Shown in pieces: positions 21,749-31,889 of a DNA stretch of 64,000 nucleotides. A program made the translations under genes and the position numbers. Origin of the DNA: Bipolaris cookei (Eukaryota > Ascomycota > Dothideomycetes > Pleosporales > Pleosporaceae); contig NRSV01000067.1 in NCBI GenBank assembly GCA_002286855.1, forward strand, positions 62,001-126,000, read 5' to 3'. The notes beneath the pieces are model-generated. The model made no database searches, had not been told where the DNA came from, and was given only the letters and a program-made list of their open reading frames with translations. How positions within the stretch are numbered: position 1 is the stretch's first letter; each line of letters opens with the position of its first letter.

Positions 21749-23587
21749 TTATGCCACATAAGCAGGTGGAGCCTCGATCTCATCGTCGTTCTGCCAAAAG
21801 CTTCTTCCAGCAGGAGCAGTCTTTGTGCGCGTATGATTCGAGGGCCGCTGCCGTGAAGACCGGTCCTTTTCTTCCTGCACTTTTCTCGCAATTTCCTGTG
21901 CCATCTTGTGCATCCAGGCTTGCTCAAGGATGCCGCCAGAGCTGCATGCCATGTTGGTATTGGGTGGGGAGAGGGCGCGAGGGGGCGAGCATAGAGCCGA
22001 AAGGGACGAGACCTTATCGAAAGACAGGGAGCGTAGGAGTGGAGAGGTGGATTGCTGTGCCTGTCGTAACTTGTTGTGGGAAATGGGTGGGCGTCGGGGT
22101 CCACGGGATATGAATGGGTCTTCAAGATGTACAAATGGTAGCGAGTGCTGTGGTGCTGACTGCTTCGACTTTGCGGGTCTAGGTGCTTTTGAAAATTCAG
22201 GTGCAGGGGCGAGAGAACCAAATGAGGGTGGCTCTTCAAATGCCGGCTTGGACTCAGGTATACGTTTGGGGGTACCAACATCGAGACTTCCACGCCTGCC
22301 TTCGAAGCACACCCCTGGCTGTGTGGGACTCATTGGCGGAGTAGCCAGCTCGTCCTCTGCCTCCCTCTCTTCTGGTATAACGCTTGATGTCTCGGATGCA
22401 TACGTGCTCGGTAGTGGCGTGTTTTCTCCTGTAGACACACCAGAGTCTGGGGTGTCCTTTTTCCGTAGATCGACAACACGCTTCTTCCGTTTGCGCATGC
22501 CCCCAGCACGCGAGCGAGCGGAGCCGAGACTGAGTCCGGCCGACGAAGAAAAGGACGAAACCATGGTCGGCCGTGAGCTCAGGGTCTCGTTGCCCGTGCT
22601 ATCAGAAGCAACCGAGGATGTGCCAGACTTTAGGCTACCAAACGTTGACTGTATCCTTGACAAACTGCCTTGTGTAAGCGCAGGGGTGGCAACGCCAGAC
22701 TCGGGCCGGTCGGGATGACCCGCCCAGGCACGGAACACAGCATCACGTATACCGGGTGTGAAGAGCGACAGGGTTCGTTGAGATTCGGAGAGTGCCGCGA
22801 GGCGGAGGATATTCTTCTGCGAAAACGAGGCATGTATCTCGCCCGAGTCGAGGGACAAGGCAGATATTTGGGCCTCGTCTAGGGGATTGCCAAAGGCATC
22901 AACGGCATCTTGAGGCGGGGATGCAAGAGGGTCAATGGCAGCGGTTGTGTCCTTGGCCCCCTTCAAGCGTTCTTCCATGTCGATTTCACGGTACTCTGGC
23001 GAGAGCATTCGGTGGGATAACCTGTGGATGATAGCTGGCAAATCTTCCATGAACAGCACACGCAATTGGCCCTCAATCTCCTTTTGGAGGTAGTCGCGCA
23101 CAAAAGGGATAGAGTCGAAGGTTGAAGAGACCTTGAGCGAATCGAGGGGGTCATTGCGGAAAACGAGCGTCAGGCCCTTTTGCTTAGAGAAGACGAGAAT
23201 GACGAAGCCAGACAGGCGGATTTCGGAGAGGGTAATTTGCAGAGGTATCGTCAGGCCCGAGGCGGCGGCCAAGGGCTGGGGCGAGGCAAAGTCTGGTTTT
23301 GTGGATAAGTACGTCTTGAGCGGGTTTGCCTGGACCTTTGTCTTTAGAGTCAGGAAGGCATCGCCGGCGTACGACATTTTGAAAATGCCCCTGAACCTGT
23401 CCTCTGCCAGGTCACCAATTTCAAGTATCTCCAGCTCGGGCGGGGTGGTGCCCAGGTTCAGTTCGGTGACGATGATGTCGTCGACGATGATGGGCGGCTT
23501 GGGCGACTTGTTCAAGGCCGTGGTGAGCATGTCGCGGGCGCGCGACGTGTCTGCGATAAGCGGGGACCAGTTGAAGTTGAAAGCCAT
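21749..23587 (-). CDS. MDM34: Mdm34, ERMES complex subunit
   Basis: Mitochondrial outer-membrane subunit of the ER-mitochondria encounter structure (with Mmm1, Mdm10 and Mdm12), which moves phospholipids between ER and mitochondria. Single exon, 612 residues. The N-terminus MAFNFNWSPL is the conserved family start, and residues 1 to about 205 form the lipid-binding SMP domain (IIVDDIIVTELNLGTTPPELEILEIGDL, KMSYAGDAFLTLKT, LSEIRLSGFVILVFSK, LRVLFMEDLPAIIHRLSH in consecutive pieces). The rest is Ser/Pro-rich and disordered with a basic MRKRKKRVVDLRKK patch near the middle, a common feature of filamentous-fungal Mdm34. No transmembrane helix, as expected. Confidence 0.96.
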   Translation of the reverse strand: MAFNFNWSPLIADTSRARDMLTTALNKSPKPPIIVDDIIVTELNLGTTPPELEILEIGDLAEDRFRGIFKMSYAGDAFLTLKTKVQANPLKTYLSTKPDFASPQPLAAASGLTIPLQITLSEIRLSGFVILVFSKQKGLTLVFRNDPLDSLKVSSTFDSIPFVRDYLQKEIEGQLRVLFMEDLPAIIHRLSHRMLSPEYREIDMEERLKGAKDTTAAIDPLASPPQDAVDAFGNPLDEAQISALSLDSGEIHASFSQKNILRLAALSESQRTLSLFTPGIRDAVFRAWAGHPDRPESGVATPALTQGSLSRIQSTFGSLKSGTSSVASDSTGNETLSSRPTMVSSFSSSAGLSLGSARSRAGGMRKRKKRVVDLRKKDTPDSGVSTGENTPLPSTYASETSSVIPEEREAEDELATPPMSPTQPGVCFEGRRGSLDVGTPKRIPESKPAFEEPPSFGSLAPAPEFSKAPRPAKSKQSAPQHSLPFVHLEDPFISRGPRRPPISHNKLRQAQQSTSPLLRSLSFDKVSSLSALCSPPRALSPPNTNMACSSGGILEQAWMHKMAQEIARKVQEEKDRSSRQRPSNHTRTKTAPAGRSFWQNDDEIEAPPAYVA

Positions 23588-24471
23588 GGCGATTGATTGG
23601 GATCGCCCGGTGCAGCGAGGGGTTGAGCGTCGACTTTACCGGGCGGGAGCTAGAGATTGGCAGGTGATGGTGCGGTCGCGTGCATTCGCCATGCGATCAC
23701 ACGAGACACTGACTGGGGAGACGGGGCGGGACGCGTGGGACGGGGAGGGTGTGTTGACGGAGAGTAGAGGATTGTATGGGAGCGGAAGGGCGGAGTGGGA
23801 GGGCGGATGCAAATATGGCACAGAGATGGTGGAGTGATGGGAGCGTGCGAGGTGCGAGGATATTTGCGGGAGTCGAGGGGATTTTCCGGGACTGAGGTAC
23901 CGACGTCAAGGATGATGCTGCTCGGCACCCGCCAACTTTTTTCCACATCCCCTCGGCCGTGCGTCTCCCAGGGCCTGGCCTATCAGTGCCGCCAGCCTTC
24001 ACTGCCTACACTGCCGACACTGCCTATACTGCGCTACTGTGCCTCCACGTCGACTGGCGGTGAGGATTCTGGAGTACCAGCATGCGGGGTTGCCATTGCC
24101 ATTGAGCCATAGGCCGCAGCCTCGACCGACCGTTTCACCAGCCCTGGCCCCTAGTCGCTTGCCAGCACAGCTACACATCCTCCATCTATGAATATCCATA
24201 CACACATGCAAGGTAATCTGCGACAAGACGGCCATCCTACGCTCTCCACGTAATACTAGCCCATCCCAGCCATGTCATCCTACCCCAGCATCCGCCTACT
24301 GGCCCACGACACAAAACAGCCAATGGCACAAAAAGGAGTCTTGTTTCACCCACGCTCTGTGGCTTGGGCAACCACATGTGCCGTCTGCGTGTTCACGCCG
24401 GACTGGCAACGTCAAATTTCTTTTTCCATCCATCCCATCGGCTGCCCTGACAAGTCATCCTCGACCACGCG
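23588..24471. other. MDM34 promoter and ECM15-like 3' flank
   Basis: An 884-base spacer. The first part is the upstream region of MDM34 and is GC-rich; open frames on both strands are compositional. Contains CTGCCGACACTGCC-like short repeats near 24000. No gene seen. Confidence 0.5.
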
Positions 24472-24980
24472 TCATGCGCCCTCGTCTTCCTTCAAGAGCT
24501 GCTCGACGGCTGCAACCTTGTCCTTGAACCCTTGCTTCTTGTCTGTCCTGCTCCCCACCCTGATGTCGCTCTGAATCCTCACAATGCCATTCTGGTGGAG
24601 CATGGCGTGGCACTGCCCTATAACCCGCATCACGTCGTCCCATGAGCCCTCTGCAAAGAGAAAAAATTAGCCTGCGCTCCAAGCCTCGCGTCTTATTACC
24701 CCTCCGTCCCATGCCATGATACCCCGCAGATAATACCACACGGACACACAAACACACTGCTTCCCGGCCGAGAAGAACGTGTGCTGCATCGATAAGTCTT
24801 ACCAAGAGTCGTGCCAGCAGAGTGCATTGAATATTCGAGTCCGCTCTTCTTGAGGAGTCGCTGCACCTCTGCCACTTCCTTGGACACCGACGCCGTGGGG
24901 GTGCCGAGCGGGATGAGACAAAAGTCTGCTGTACACATTGGCGGTGTCGCGAGCTTGCTCAGATCGTCAGAGGATGCCAT
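24472..24980 (-). CDS. ECM15-like UPF0045 / thiamine-binding fold protein
   Basis: A small cytosolic protein of the MTH1187/YkoF-like family (yeast Ecm15), a ferredoxin-like fold that in bacterial relatives binds thiamine-type ligands. Exons 24980-24803 and 24650-24472 with a 152-base intron (donor GTAAGA, acceptor TTTGCAG) give 118 residues, close to the family size. Visible motifs are CTADFCLIPLGTPTASVSKEV at the first strand, LKKSGLEYSMHSAGTTLEG across the splice junction, the helix WDDVMRVIGQCHAMLHQNG and the strand IVRIQSDIRVGSRTDKK. The splice join restores the family GTTLEGSWD motif. Physiological role in fungi is not established. Confidence 0.88.
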
Positions 24981-25630
24981 GGCTGCTTTGATTCAGCTGC
25001 AAAATAGAGATGAAGTATCAAGAGTCGGTGCAAGTGTTTGATGTTTTTGGTGTTGCACATGTTTTAATGTTGCGCGTCATGGGGCCGCGGTTCCTGGCCT
25101 AGCCTGGCCCGGCCCCGAAGTCGCGCCTTCCCACTGCGGCGATAAGGCAGGTGCTGTAGTAGTATTAGTGCAGTAAATCGTTGCCTATCACGCCATCGTT
25201 TCGTGTTTGCAGTCAACTTTCCATGCATGCACACTACGTACATACGTACATATATCAGACTATGCGCTCTATTTTGACAATTCCTACATGTATCCTTCAA
25301 CCACAAAGTTTTTGAAGACTACACACTAGCGTTTCATAATCTTTACAAGTCGGTGCAGCGTCACACCCGCGCCCAGCGGCAAGGGGTACACCTACTTGGC
25401 AAGAAGTTTAGCAGGCGACAAACCATGCGCATAGAAATGGCTACTGGATGTCTGTACTTCTACATAGTTTGTTCCCTTGCTGGCTGCCTTCTTTGTACTT
25501 ATTTACATACCACATACAATGTCCCTTGTAAAGTAGTAACGTAGTAACATACTCCTCACGCACAGACGCCCAGTAGTCAGACCGAAGCAAGGGCGACGTA
25601 GCACCGTGTACACACACAATTCGAGTATAG
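24981..25630. other. Intergenic region at border of repeat island
   Basis: 650 bases between the ECM15-like start and the first LTR. Base composition falls toward AT at the right end. No gene recognised. Confidence 0.5.
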
Positions 25631-26042
25631 TGTTACACGGGGTTTGAATCTACGCTTCTCTTTCCGGGTTCCACACTAAGGCCGGTGAGCTTTACGCTAG
25701 TGTTCCGTGAGAACTATCTGGCGATTTGGTGGAGTGGTATACACGGAGAACAACGGATTGACAATACTAATCTATATTGCTATAGACTAATAAGTAACAA
25801 TCTTGTCAAATGAAGTAACTAGTAAGAAAGTACAATTTGAGTTAACCGCGAGACTAACAACGAAATCCATCCATCCTTATATCCTCGTTGCTTCCAGTCC
25901 TGATCTCTGGTCCTTCCTGGTCATCGAGAGATGTCCTGGCTCCTCGCTCCGCGATGATCATCACCTCCTGACATGGACTTCCGTTGGCTCCCAGCCCTCT
26001 TGTCCTTCATCAGGAAGAGAATCCTTCCTGTTGCTTGTAACA
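25631..26042 (+). mobile_element. Solo or remnant LTR, forward copy
   Basis: A 412-base block that begins TGTTACACGGGGTT and ends TTGCTTGTAACA, so its ends form the short TGTTAC/GTAACA inverted repeat typical of retrotransposon LTRs. Its sequence matches, in reverse complement, the block at 26959-27391: shared stretches include the two ends, AAGTAACAATCTTGT, TAGTAAGAAAGTA and TTGCTTCCAGTCCTG. No target-site duplication is obvious (flanks TATAG and TGTAG). No gag or pol reading frame lies next to it. Confidence 0.65.
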
Positions 26043-26958
26043 TGTAGGCAGGCCATGTGACGGGCTGGGCAGCCCATCACAGTATAGATAGCGGCGGCTA
26101 TCTTATATACCGACTACGCAACGATACCGGTAGCTCTGATATCTTGTGTCAGCCTTTTTGGTGCGGTGGGCGCGTTGTAATTGCGTGCGCGATCCGATAG
26201 GATCCGACCCGTTACAGGCCATGCAACTCTAACCTCTACCTGAATATAGTATGCTCAACTTAGACAAGAAACTCCTTTATATATTCTAACTTCTCTAAGA
26301 ATACTTGAGCCTATTACGCGTATTAATTGTATTACGAACTTATAAGTAAGTGTTTCTGTAAGGGGCTAGACTCAAGGAACTGCAATAGGCAATACTAGGT
26401 AATGCGATTGTATTCGATAGTATAAGAGGCTGGACTCAAGAGATTGCGATTCCAAGAGTAATGCCGGTTGTAATAAGATTGTATTCGATAGAGAGCTAAC
26501 GGCTATCTACTTAAGAACTTATATCTACGCACGGATCGGAGAAATATGCTTTCCTGTTGATCTGAGTGTAATATCTGAGCGCTGCGTCCGAACACGGTTC
26601 AGATGGGCAGAATCTGGATGCTATGGCCTCCACCCAGATTCTGTAATCGCGCACTGAGATATCATCAAGGAGCTCTACCAAAGGGCGTCTATCCCGTTAC
26701 AGATGGCGAGCTAAGCTCTGGCCTACGTAGTTATCTATATACTATACTGGCTGCCTAAGCAACAATCGGGCCAGGCAGACAGAGTAAACAAGGTCGTAGA
26801 CGAGGAAAAGAGAAGAAGGGCGTTCAGCCTATTACAATTTCTCTACTATTACCTAAAAGATAGATTTGATTTGATTTTAAATAAAGAGATTTATTTTCTA
26901 GGTAGAAGAAACGTACTATCTATCTATTACATATAAATATTAAAATGAACAAGAAACA
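26043..26958. other. AT-rich spacer between inverted LTR copies
   Basis: 916 bases with no open frame of note. Parts at 26221-26560 and 26820-26958 are strongly AT-rich. The string CCCGTTACAG occurs at 26208 and 26693, perhaps ends of further degraded LTRs. Probably old repeat sequence. Confidence 0.5.
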
Positions 26959-27391
26959 TGTTACAAGCAACAGAACGATTCTCTCCTTGACAAGAGACGA
27001 GAAGGCTGGAGGCTCAGGGACATCCACGTCAGAATGTAATGATCATCGCGTGGCTTAAGGCCACGTGATGTGTCATCCCGCCAGGATGGGATGGATGGGA
27101 TGACAGGACTGGAAGCAATGAGGACGTAAGAATGGATGGATTTTATTATTGCTCTTGTCGTGGTTAAATTAAATTATACTTTCTTACTAATTATTTTACT
27201 TAACAAGATTGTTACTTTGTTATTGTATCTAGCATAGAATTGATTGTCTTCACCTTCGGTTACGTCCATAACTCCTTTCCACTACGAATTGCCAGACAAA
27301 TCGCCAGACAAATCGCACGGCTTACCGCAGATCACCGACTCGCCCTAACCCGGACCGAGACCAGGGAAGTATAGCCGAACCCCGTGTAACA
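26959..27391 (-). mobile_element. Remnant LTR, inverted copy
   Basis: A 433-base block that, read on the minus strand, starts TGTTACACGGGGTT and ends TTGCTTGTAACA, as the forward copy at 25631-26042. The copies differ by many substitutions and small insertions; a 40-base segment with a repeated GGATGGGATG motif is present only here. Because the two copies face each other they cannot be the two ends of one intact LTR element. Confidence 0.65.
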
Positions 27392-27729
27392 AAACGCATT
27401 TGAAAGAGAAGATACTAAAAATTAAGATAGAATTGATTAGGAATCGGCTTACGATGCTAATATCCACTTAGTTTTAGTGCCAATTAGCGCCTCTTGGTAG
27501 GAGACGTTTGGGTACAACTCAAGTCAGGGTCGGGTGGTCTGCTTTCTGATAGTCCGAATCCGGATCTTCCGGTAGGGGGATCTTGAGCAACATCAAGGGC
27601 ACGCTGCCTATGAGAGTCCTTGGATTTGACTACACCTTTGTTATTCAATTCGCCAGAAAAGCAGTCGCCATTGGAACATTGTTCAAAAGGCCCGAGCTGA
27701 TCAAAGACAAGATCTACTTTCCAAAAGCT

Positions 27730-28278
27730 ATGCTGCTTACTCTTATCGCCGGTTTCATGGGAGTAGTGCTGCTATACTTGGGCCCCAAGCTAAGGAGACG
27801 TAGTAGCAACTACCAGGCAGCCCGCACTACTGGGTTGCCCGTGATCCTATGCCCCTACAATCCAGATAGTGTAAGTCGCCTCACCTTCTCCACTTATATG
27901 CAAACAAAAATATTGGGCTAACCATACTTGCAGGGAATATGGGCCTTTTTCTGTGTTCCCTTCCGCCCTGTGCTTCTTCGCATCCTCCCTACTGCTCTAT
28001 TTTCCACTGTAGTATTTAACGCTCCAATTTTGTCTTGTAAATTAGATCAGCATAGGAGATGTAATGTAGGCAATGTTTACTTAGTCACATTTTTCATGTT
28101 TATCAACCATGTTATGCCGCTTGGAAAAAGTGTAATCCGTTGCACCAAGGCTCTCTGCTGGCGCGTAATCATATTTAGATCAGTAAATGGATATACACCG
28201 GTAGGGTTTGACGTAAGCCTACCTCTAGCATACCTCCTCTTACCGGTGGTGTGCTCCTATTTAAATCTTAGCCATTAG
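27730..28278 (+). pseudogene. Possible cytochrome P450 N-terminal remnant
   Basis: From ATG 27730 a hydrophobic helix (LLTLIAGFMGVVLLYLG) is followed by LRRRSSNYQAARTTGLPVI and then PYNPDS. A GT-AG intron (27871-27933, GTAAGT, GCTAACC branch, TTGCAG) joins in frame to GIWAFFCVPFRPVLLRILP. The pattern of a membrane anchor, then a basic turn, then Y-AA-TGLPV and a proline-rich helix resembles the start of fungal P450s. Similarity then fades and no heme-binding FxxGxRxCxG motif is found in the window, so if real it is a truncated relic. It lies in the gene-poor island. Confidence 0.3.
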
Positions 28279-29666
28279 TCTATGCGACTCTGTCCTACCC
28301 CTCCCAACAGCCCATGCGACTACCGCCATATCCTTACTATATCTGATGGTATTGAAGTGTCCATTTTCCAGTATGATCACATTTCTCGATTGATCTCCCA
28401 AGTGTAGGGAGGCTTGTATTGCGAAATGCCTTTTCAATAAATCGAGCTCGGGCCTGCTGATACGTATATGGAAGAGATGTTTGAAATACTGGAATCTAAA
28501 AAATGGGACAGGAAACGTGGCGATCAGCTCTACAATTATGCAGAGCTGAAATATGTTGTACACGCCGGTTATGTTTAGAAATTGCAAAGGTAAGCACGAA
28601 AAGGTTCTCCCTGATGACTAAGTATAGGTTGTGGTAGTCAGCAAGGGTAGTACCGTAAACTCATGATATTTCCCGGCAGCGACGTACAAACGAAGCGTTT
28701 GTACAACCTTGACCATGATGTATGCACTAGTAGTATATGGAGACCTGGTAGGAAATATGTTTGGATATCGGCTGGGAAGCTAAGTCTCAATTAGGCTAGC
28801 TTTCAGTCCTCCACGTCAGCCAACCAACCCTTTTAACGTCTTTGAAATCAGCCACCGCGAATACGGCACGGAATTTACACAATCAATCCGAAAATACTAT
28901 ATCGACATATACACCAAGGGCAGTCTGGGTCCATTTTGAGCGTTGGGAGCACTTCACAAAGCCTGGGAGGGATTCCAAGGGTCCTCAAAATCGATACCTG
29001 CACGTCAACTGTAGTAACGAAAAGGTTTAGACGAAGCTGATATAAGAAAGCTTAAACCTGCAAGATCAGCATTCGCTGTGACGAGTGCAGACAATGGAAG
29101 ACCAGATCTAACGACCGGGAAAACGGCAGCACCAGACTTGCAACCGAAGCCGCTACGCAACCGACGTGAATCGCCCCCTGCACGCGTCAAACACCTTCCC
29201 ATACAAGGTAGGCCTCGCACAGCGCCACCGCAAATGGACGATATAGCGGGACCCATGCGTCCGGGAGACACCCAACCCGCGGCCTAAACACAAGTCGTTG
29301 ACGCCAACGCCTTGGCCATGACATATTGGCCTAATGGTGCAAGCGCAGCCAATGGCGTGTAGAGCAGTATGGCAGAGCAGCTTCGCTTAGAGCTTCGCGA
29401 AGTCTCGCTCATGGGAACACGGCTTATACGGTTGGTGGGTATCACCTTCGACTAGTAACACACAGGGGATAATTATGGCAGAGGCCTAGACGTCCCCTCG
29501 AAGCGACCATGCACTGTGGAAGAGCTGGTCGACGACCCACGCCCACATGGCTTAGACATCACGCCAATCTGCTGCCTGGTGTCGCTTGTGTCGTTTCACG
29601 CTCTTCTTCTTCTTCTGCTCTTCTTTCTCTTCTGATTCTGTTAATACTATTTCGTCTACTTCACCC
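28279..29666. other. Gene-poor island, nothing recognised
   Basis: About 1.4 kb of mixed sequence. Open frames of 60-108 codons occur on both strands, but none has a recognisable motif or plausible splice partners. The end of the stretch, from about 29540, is pyrimidine-rich and is the leader of the RTA1-like gene. Confidence 0.45.
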
Positions 29667-30702
29667 ATGATGCGTTCCTACACGCAAAAAGGTCTTGTTG
29701 CTGCCCTCGTCCTCGCCACCCAGGCTATTATTGTTTCCGCCGCCGAAGATAGGCCCAAGGGAAATTTCCGCCAATGTCTCGAAGTATCGCCTGAATGCCC
29801 CGTTTTCGCCACGCTCTACGGATACAGGCCAAATCTCGGAGCCAATGCTTTCCTCTGCGCTCTCTTCGCTCTTTGCTGCCTTGCTAGCATTGTCATCGGC
29901 GTCCTGAGCAAGACATGGACGTACACTCTTGCCTTGGGCATCGGAACTTTTCTCGAAGCTGCTGGATACGCCGGTCGCATCATCATGAACGACAATCCAT
30001 GGAGCGAGTCTGGTTTCAAACTCCAGATTTGCTGTCTCGTACTCGGTCCTAGTTTTGTTGCTGCCGCCATCTACCTCACACTGAAGCACTTTGTTCTGTA
30101 TTGTGGGCCCCAGCATTCACTCATCAAGCCTCGTCTCTATCCATGGATCTTTGTCGGCTGCGATTTTGGTTCTATTGTGCTTCAGGCTGTTGGTGGAGGT
30201 ATGGCAGCTGCCGGTGGCACTACCAACAAGAAACTCATTGATGGCGGCAACAATCTCATCGTAGCTGGTATCGCATTCCAGGTTGTCACCATGGCTGTGT
30301 GCGGTGTGCTTATTCTGATTTACATCTTCCGATACCGCAAGACCCGCCAGAACCGCGATGCACTGAACGAGAAGAGCAGCTACGAGATGGACAAGGAAGC
30401 TGGTACTGTTTCCCTTGGAAAAGTCAAGCTTTTCGGTGGCGTCATTGTGTTGGCGTACCTCACTGTGCTCATTCGCTGCATATACCGTTTACCAGAGATG
30501 GCTGGTGGCTGGGGTAACGCGCTGATGCGTAATGAGCGAGAGTTCCTCCTGCTTGACGGAATGTAAGCTGCACTACTCACTGCAGGCTTTGAATATCTAG
30601 CTTACAATGATTAGGATGCTTGGTATCGCATGCGCAGTACTCACTGCCTTCCACCCCGCATACTTCTTCCCTCCTTTCGCTGCATTCCGCCGTAGCAAGT
30701 AA
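29667..30702 (+). CDS. RTA1-like seven-helix membrane protein
   Basis: Member of the fungal RTA1/Rsb1 family of polytopic membrane proteins linked to lipid translocation and to resistance against aminocholesterol or long-chain bases. The ligand here is unknown. Exons 29667-30562 and 30615-30702 (intron 52 bases, GTAAGC to GATTAG) give 327 residues. The internal ATG at 29667 is chosen because it yields a signal-like N-terminus (GLVAALVLATQAIIVSAAE); an in-frame ATG at 29586 would add a Phe-rich segment. Seven hydrophobic stretches follow, with the family pieces YRPNLGANAFLCALF, GYAGRIIMNDNP, LGPSFVAAAIYLTLKH and the cytoplasmic RLYPWIFVGCDFGSIVLQAVGGG in pieces. The final exon supplies helix seven and a short FRRSK tail, so the intron is needed for a complete protein. 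Confidence 0.92.
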
Positions 30703-31265
30703 TCGCCTCACCTTCGCTTCGAATCTTTAGAATTATAGAATACAATCTGTTTTAAGACATGGCGGGATTTCTATCATTGAGGACTTGAATAGGTCCGTCC
30801 ATTCGTAATGTAGCATAGCGATAGTGGATAAGGAATAGTATTTTGCCTATATACATTCTCCCTCTTTTGATATTTGTGTATTCTCACTAACACAAAGCTT
30901 CATCGTCATTTTGCGAACTCACAATCCACAGTTCTACCCTTCAAATCGACAGAATAAACCACTATGGGCAGTCTCCAGTTTGAAATACCAAGCGACACCC
31001 ATGTTCGTAATCAGCAAACAGACAACCGCCGTATCCCACCCAACGCCACACGACAACTTGCGTGCCAACACATGCTCACACAACGAAAACTGCATGTAAA
31101 AAAACGGCAACAAACGAACAGCTCTTCCCACCCGCCCTTCTAGTCCACAAGAAAAGAGAAGAATGGAAACTCACCCATTCCCATCCTTCGCACATACTCA
31201 ACCCACCCCACCACCTACACATGACAAAACCTCGATACTCACAATCACACATCTCCATAGCAATC
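30703..31265. other. Intergenic region
   Basis: 563 bases holding the RTA1-like 3'UTR and the upstream region of the next ORF. No gene recognised; an exon with a signal peptide for the downstream ORF was looked for and not found. Confidence 0.45.
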
Positions 31266-31754
31266 ATGCAATCCCCATCCACGAAAACCGGGGGTATCAC
31301 ACCCATTGTAATCTCCATGGATCCAGCACCACCATCACTCGTACCTACTAGCACTACTCTGCTCTCGCCCTCATCAGATACTTTTCCCATGACCACAATA
31401 ACGAATGCGCTGATTTCTTCTGCACCGGAAACATCATCATCATCGGCGGTGACGCACCAGAGCGGAAGTAATAGCGATGGTGGGGGAGACCCGGTCATTA
31501 CTTTATCCTTCCCAAATACCATTGTGTCTATGTCTCCTACATCCGACAGTACAAATACATTTCCAGGACTAGATGCAATTAGTACCGTCTCTGTATCTCT
31601 AGTCTCAGTGAAGCCATTGAAGCCGTCGGCGGGGCTTAGTGGTGCGGCGGCAGCGGGGTTAGGGGTTACAATGGGGATTTTGGCGTTTTTGGTGACGGCG
31701 GGGGTGTTATATGCGGTTTTTGGGCGGAATATGAGGGGGTTGAGGAGGGGGTGA
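31266..31754 (+). CDS. Ser/Thr-rich single-pass membrane protein, hypothetical
   Basis: 162 residues from ATG 31266; the frame is open upstream to an ATG at 31062 but that part is His/Lys-rich and unlike protein. The body is Ser/Thr/Pro-rich (about residues 1-115), as in O-glycosylated wall-sensor or mucin-like stalks. Near the C-terminus a Gly/Ala-rich hydrophobic helix (AAAAGLGVTMGILAFLVTAG) is followed by a short basic tail (RNMRGLRRG). The layout is that of a type I surface protein, but no N-terminal signal peptide is visible, so a first exon may be missing. No family recognised. Confidence 0.35.
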   Translation: MQSPSTKTGGITPIVISMDPAPPSLVPTSTTLLSPSSDTFPMTTITNALISSAPETSSSSAVTHQSGSNSDGGGDPVITLSFPNTIVSMSPTSDSTNTFPGLDAISTVSVSLVSVKPLKPSAGLSGAAAAGLGVTMGILAFLVTAGVLYAVFGRNMRGLRRG

Positions 31755-31889
31755 GGGAGGTGGTTTGGCTTGAAAAAGAAAAGATAGATGCATACAACAG
31801 ATGCTTCAAGAGAGAATAGAGGAACGTTGGCTATACGTAGTGATACTTTCTAATGATACTAAACCATAAAAAAAACTCAACTACAAAGT

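Noticed and set aside
21906..22718. 270-codon plus-strand frame
   Set aside because: Antisense to MDM34, with Gly/Arg/Ser bias from the complement of its Ser/Pro-rich tail.
25631..27391. A complete LTR retrotransposon
   Set aside because: The LTR copies are inverted and no gag, integrase or RT frame lies between them.
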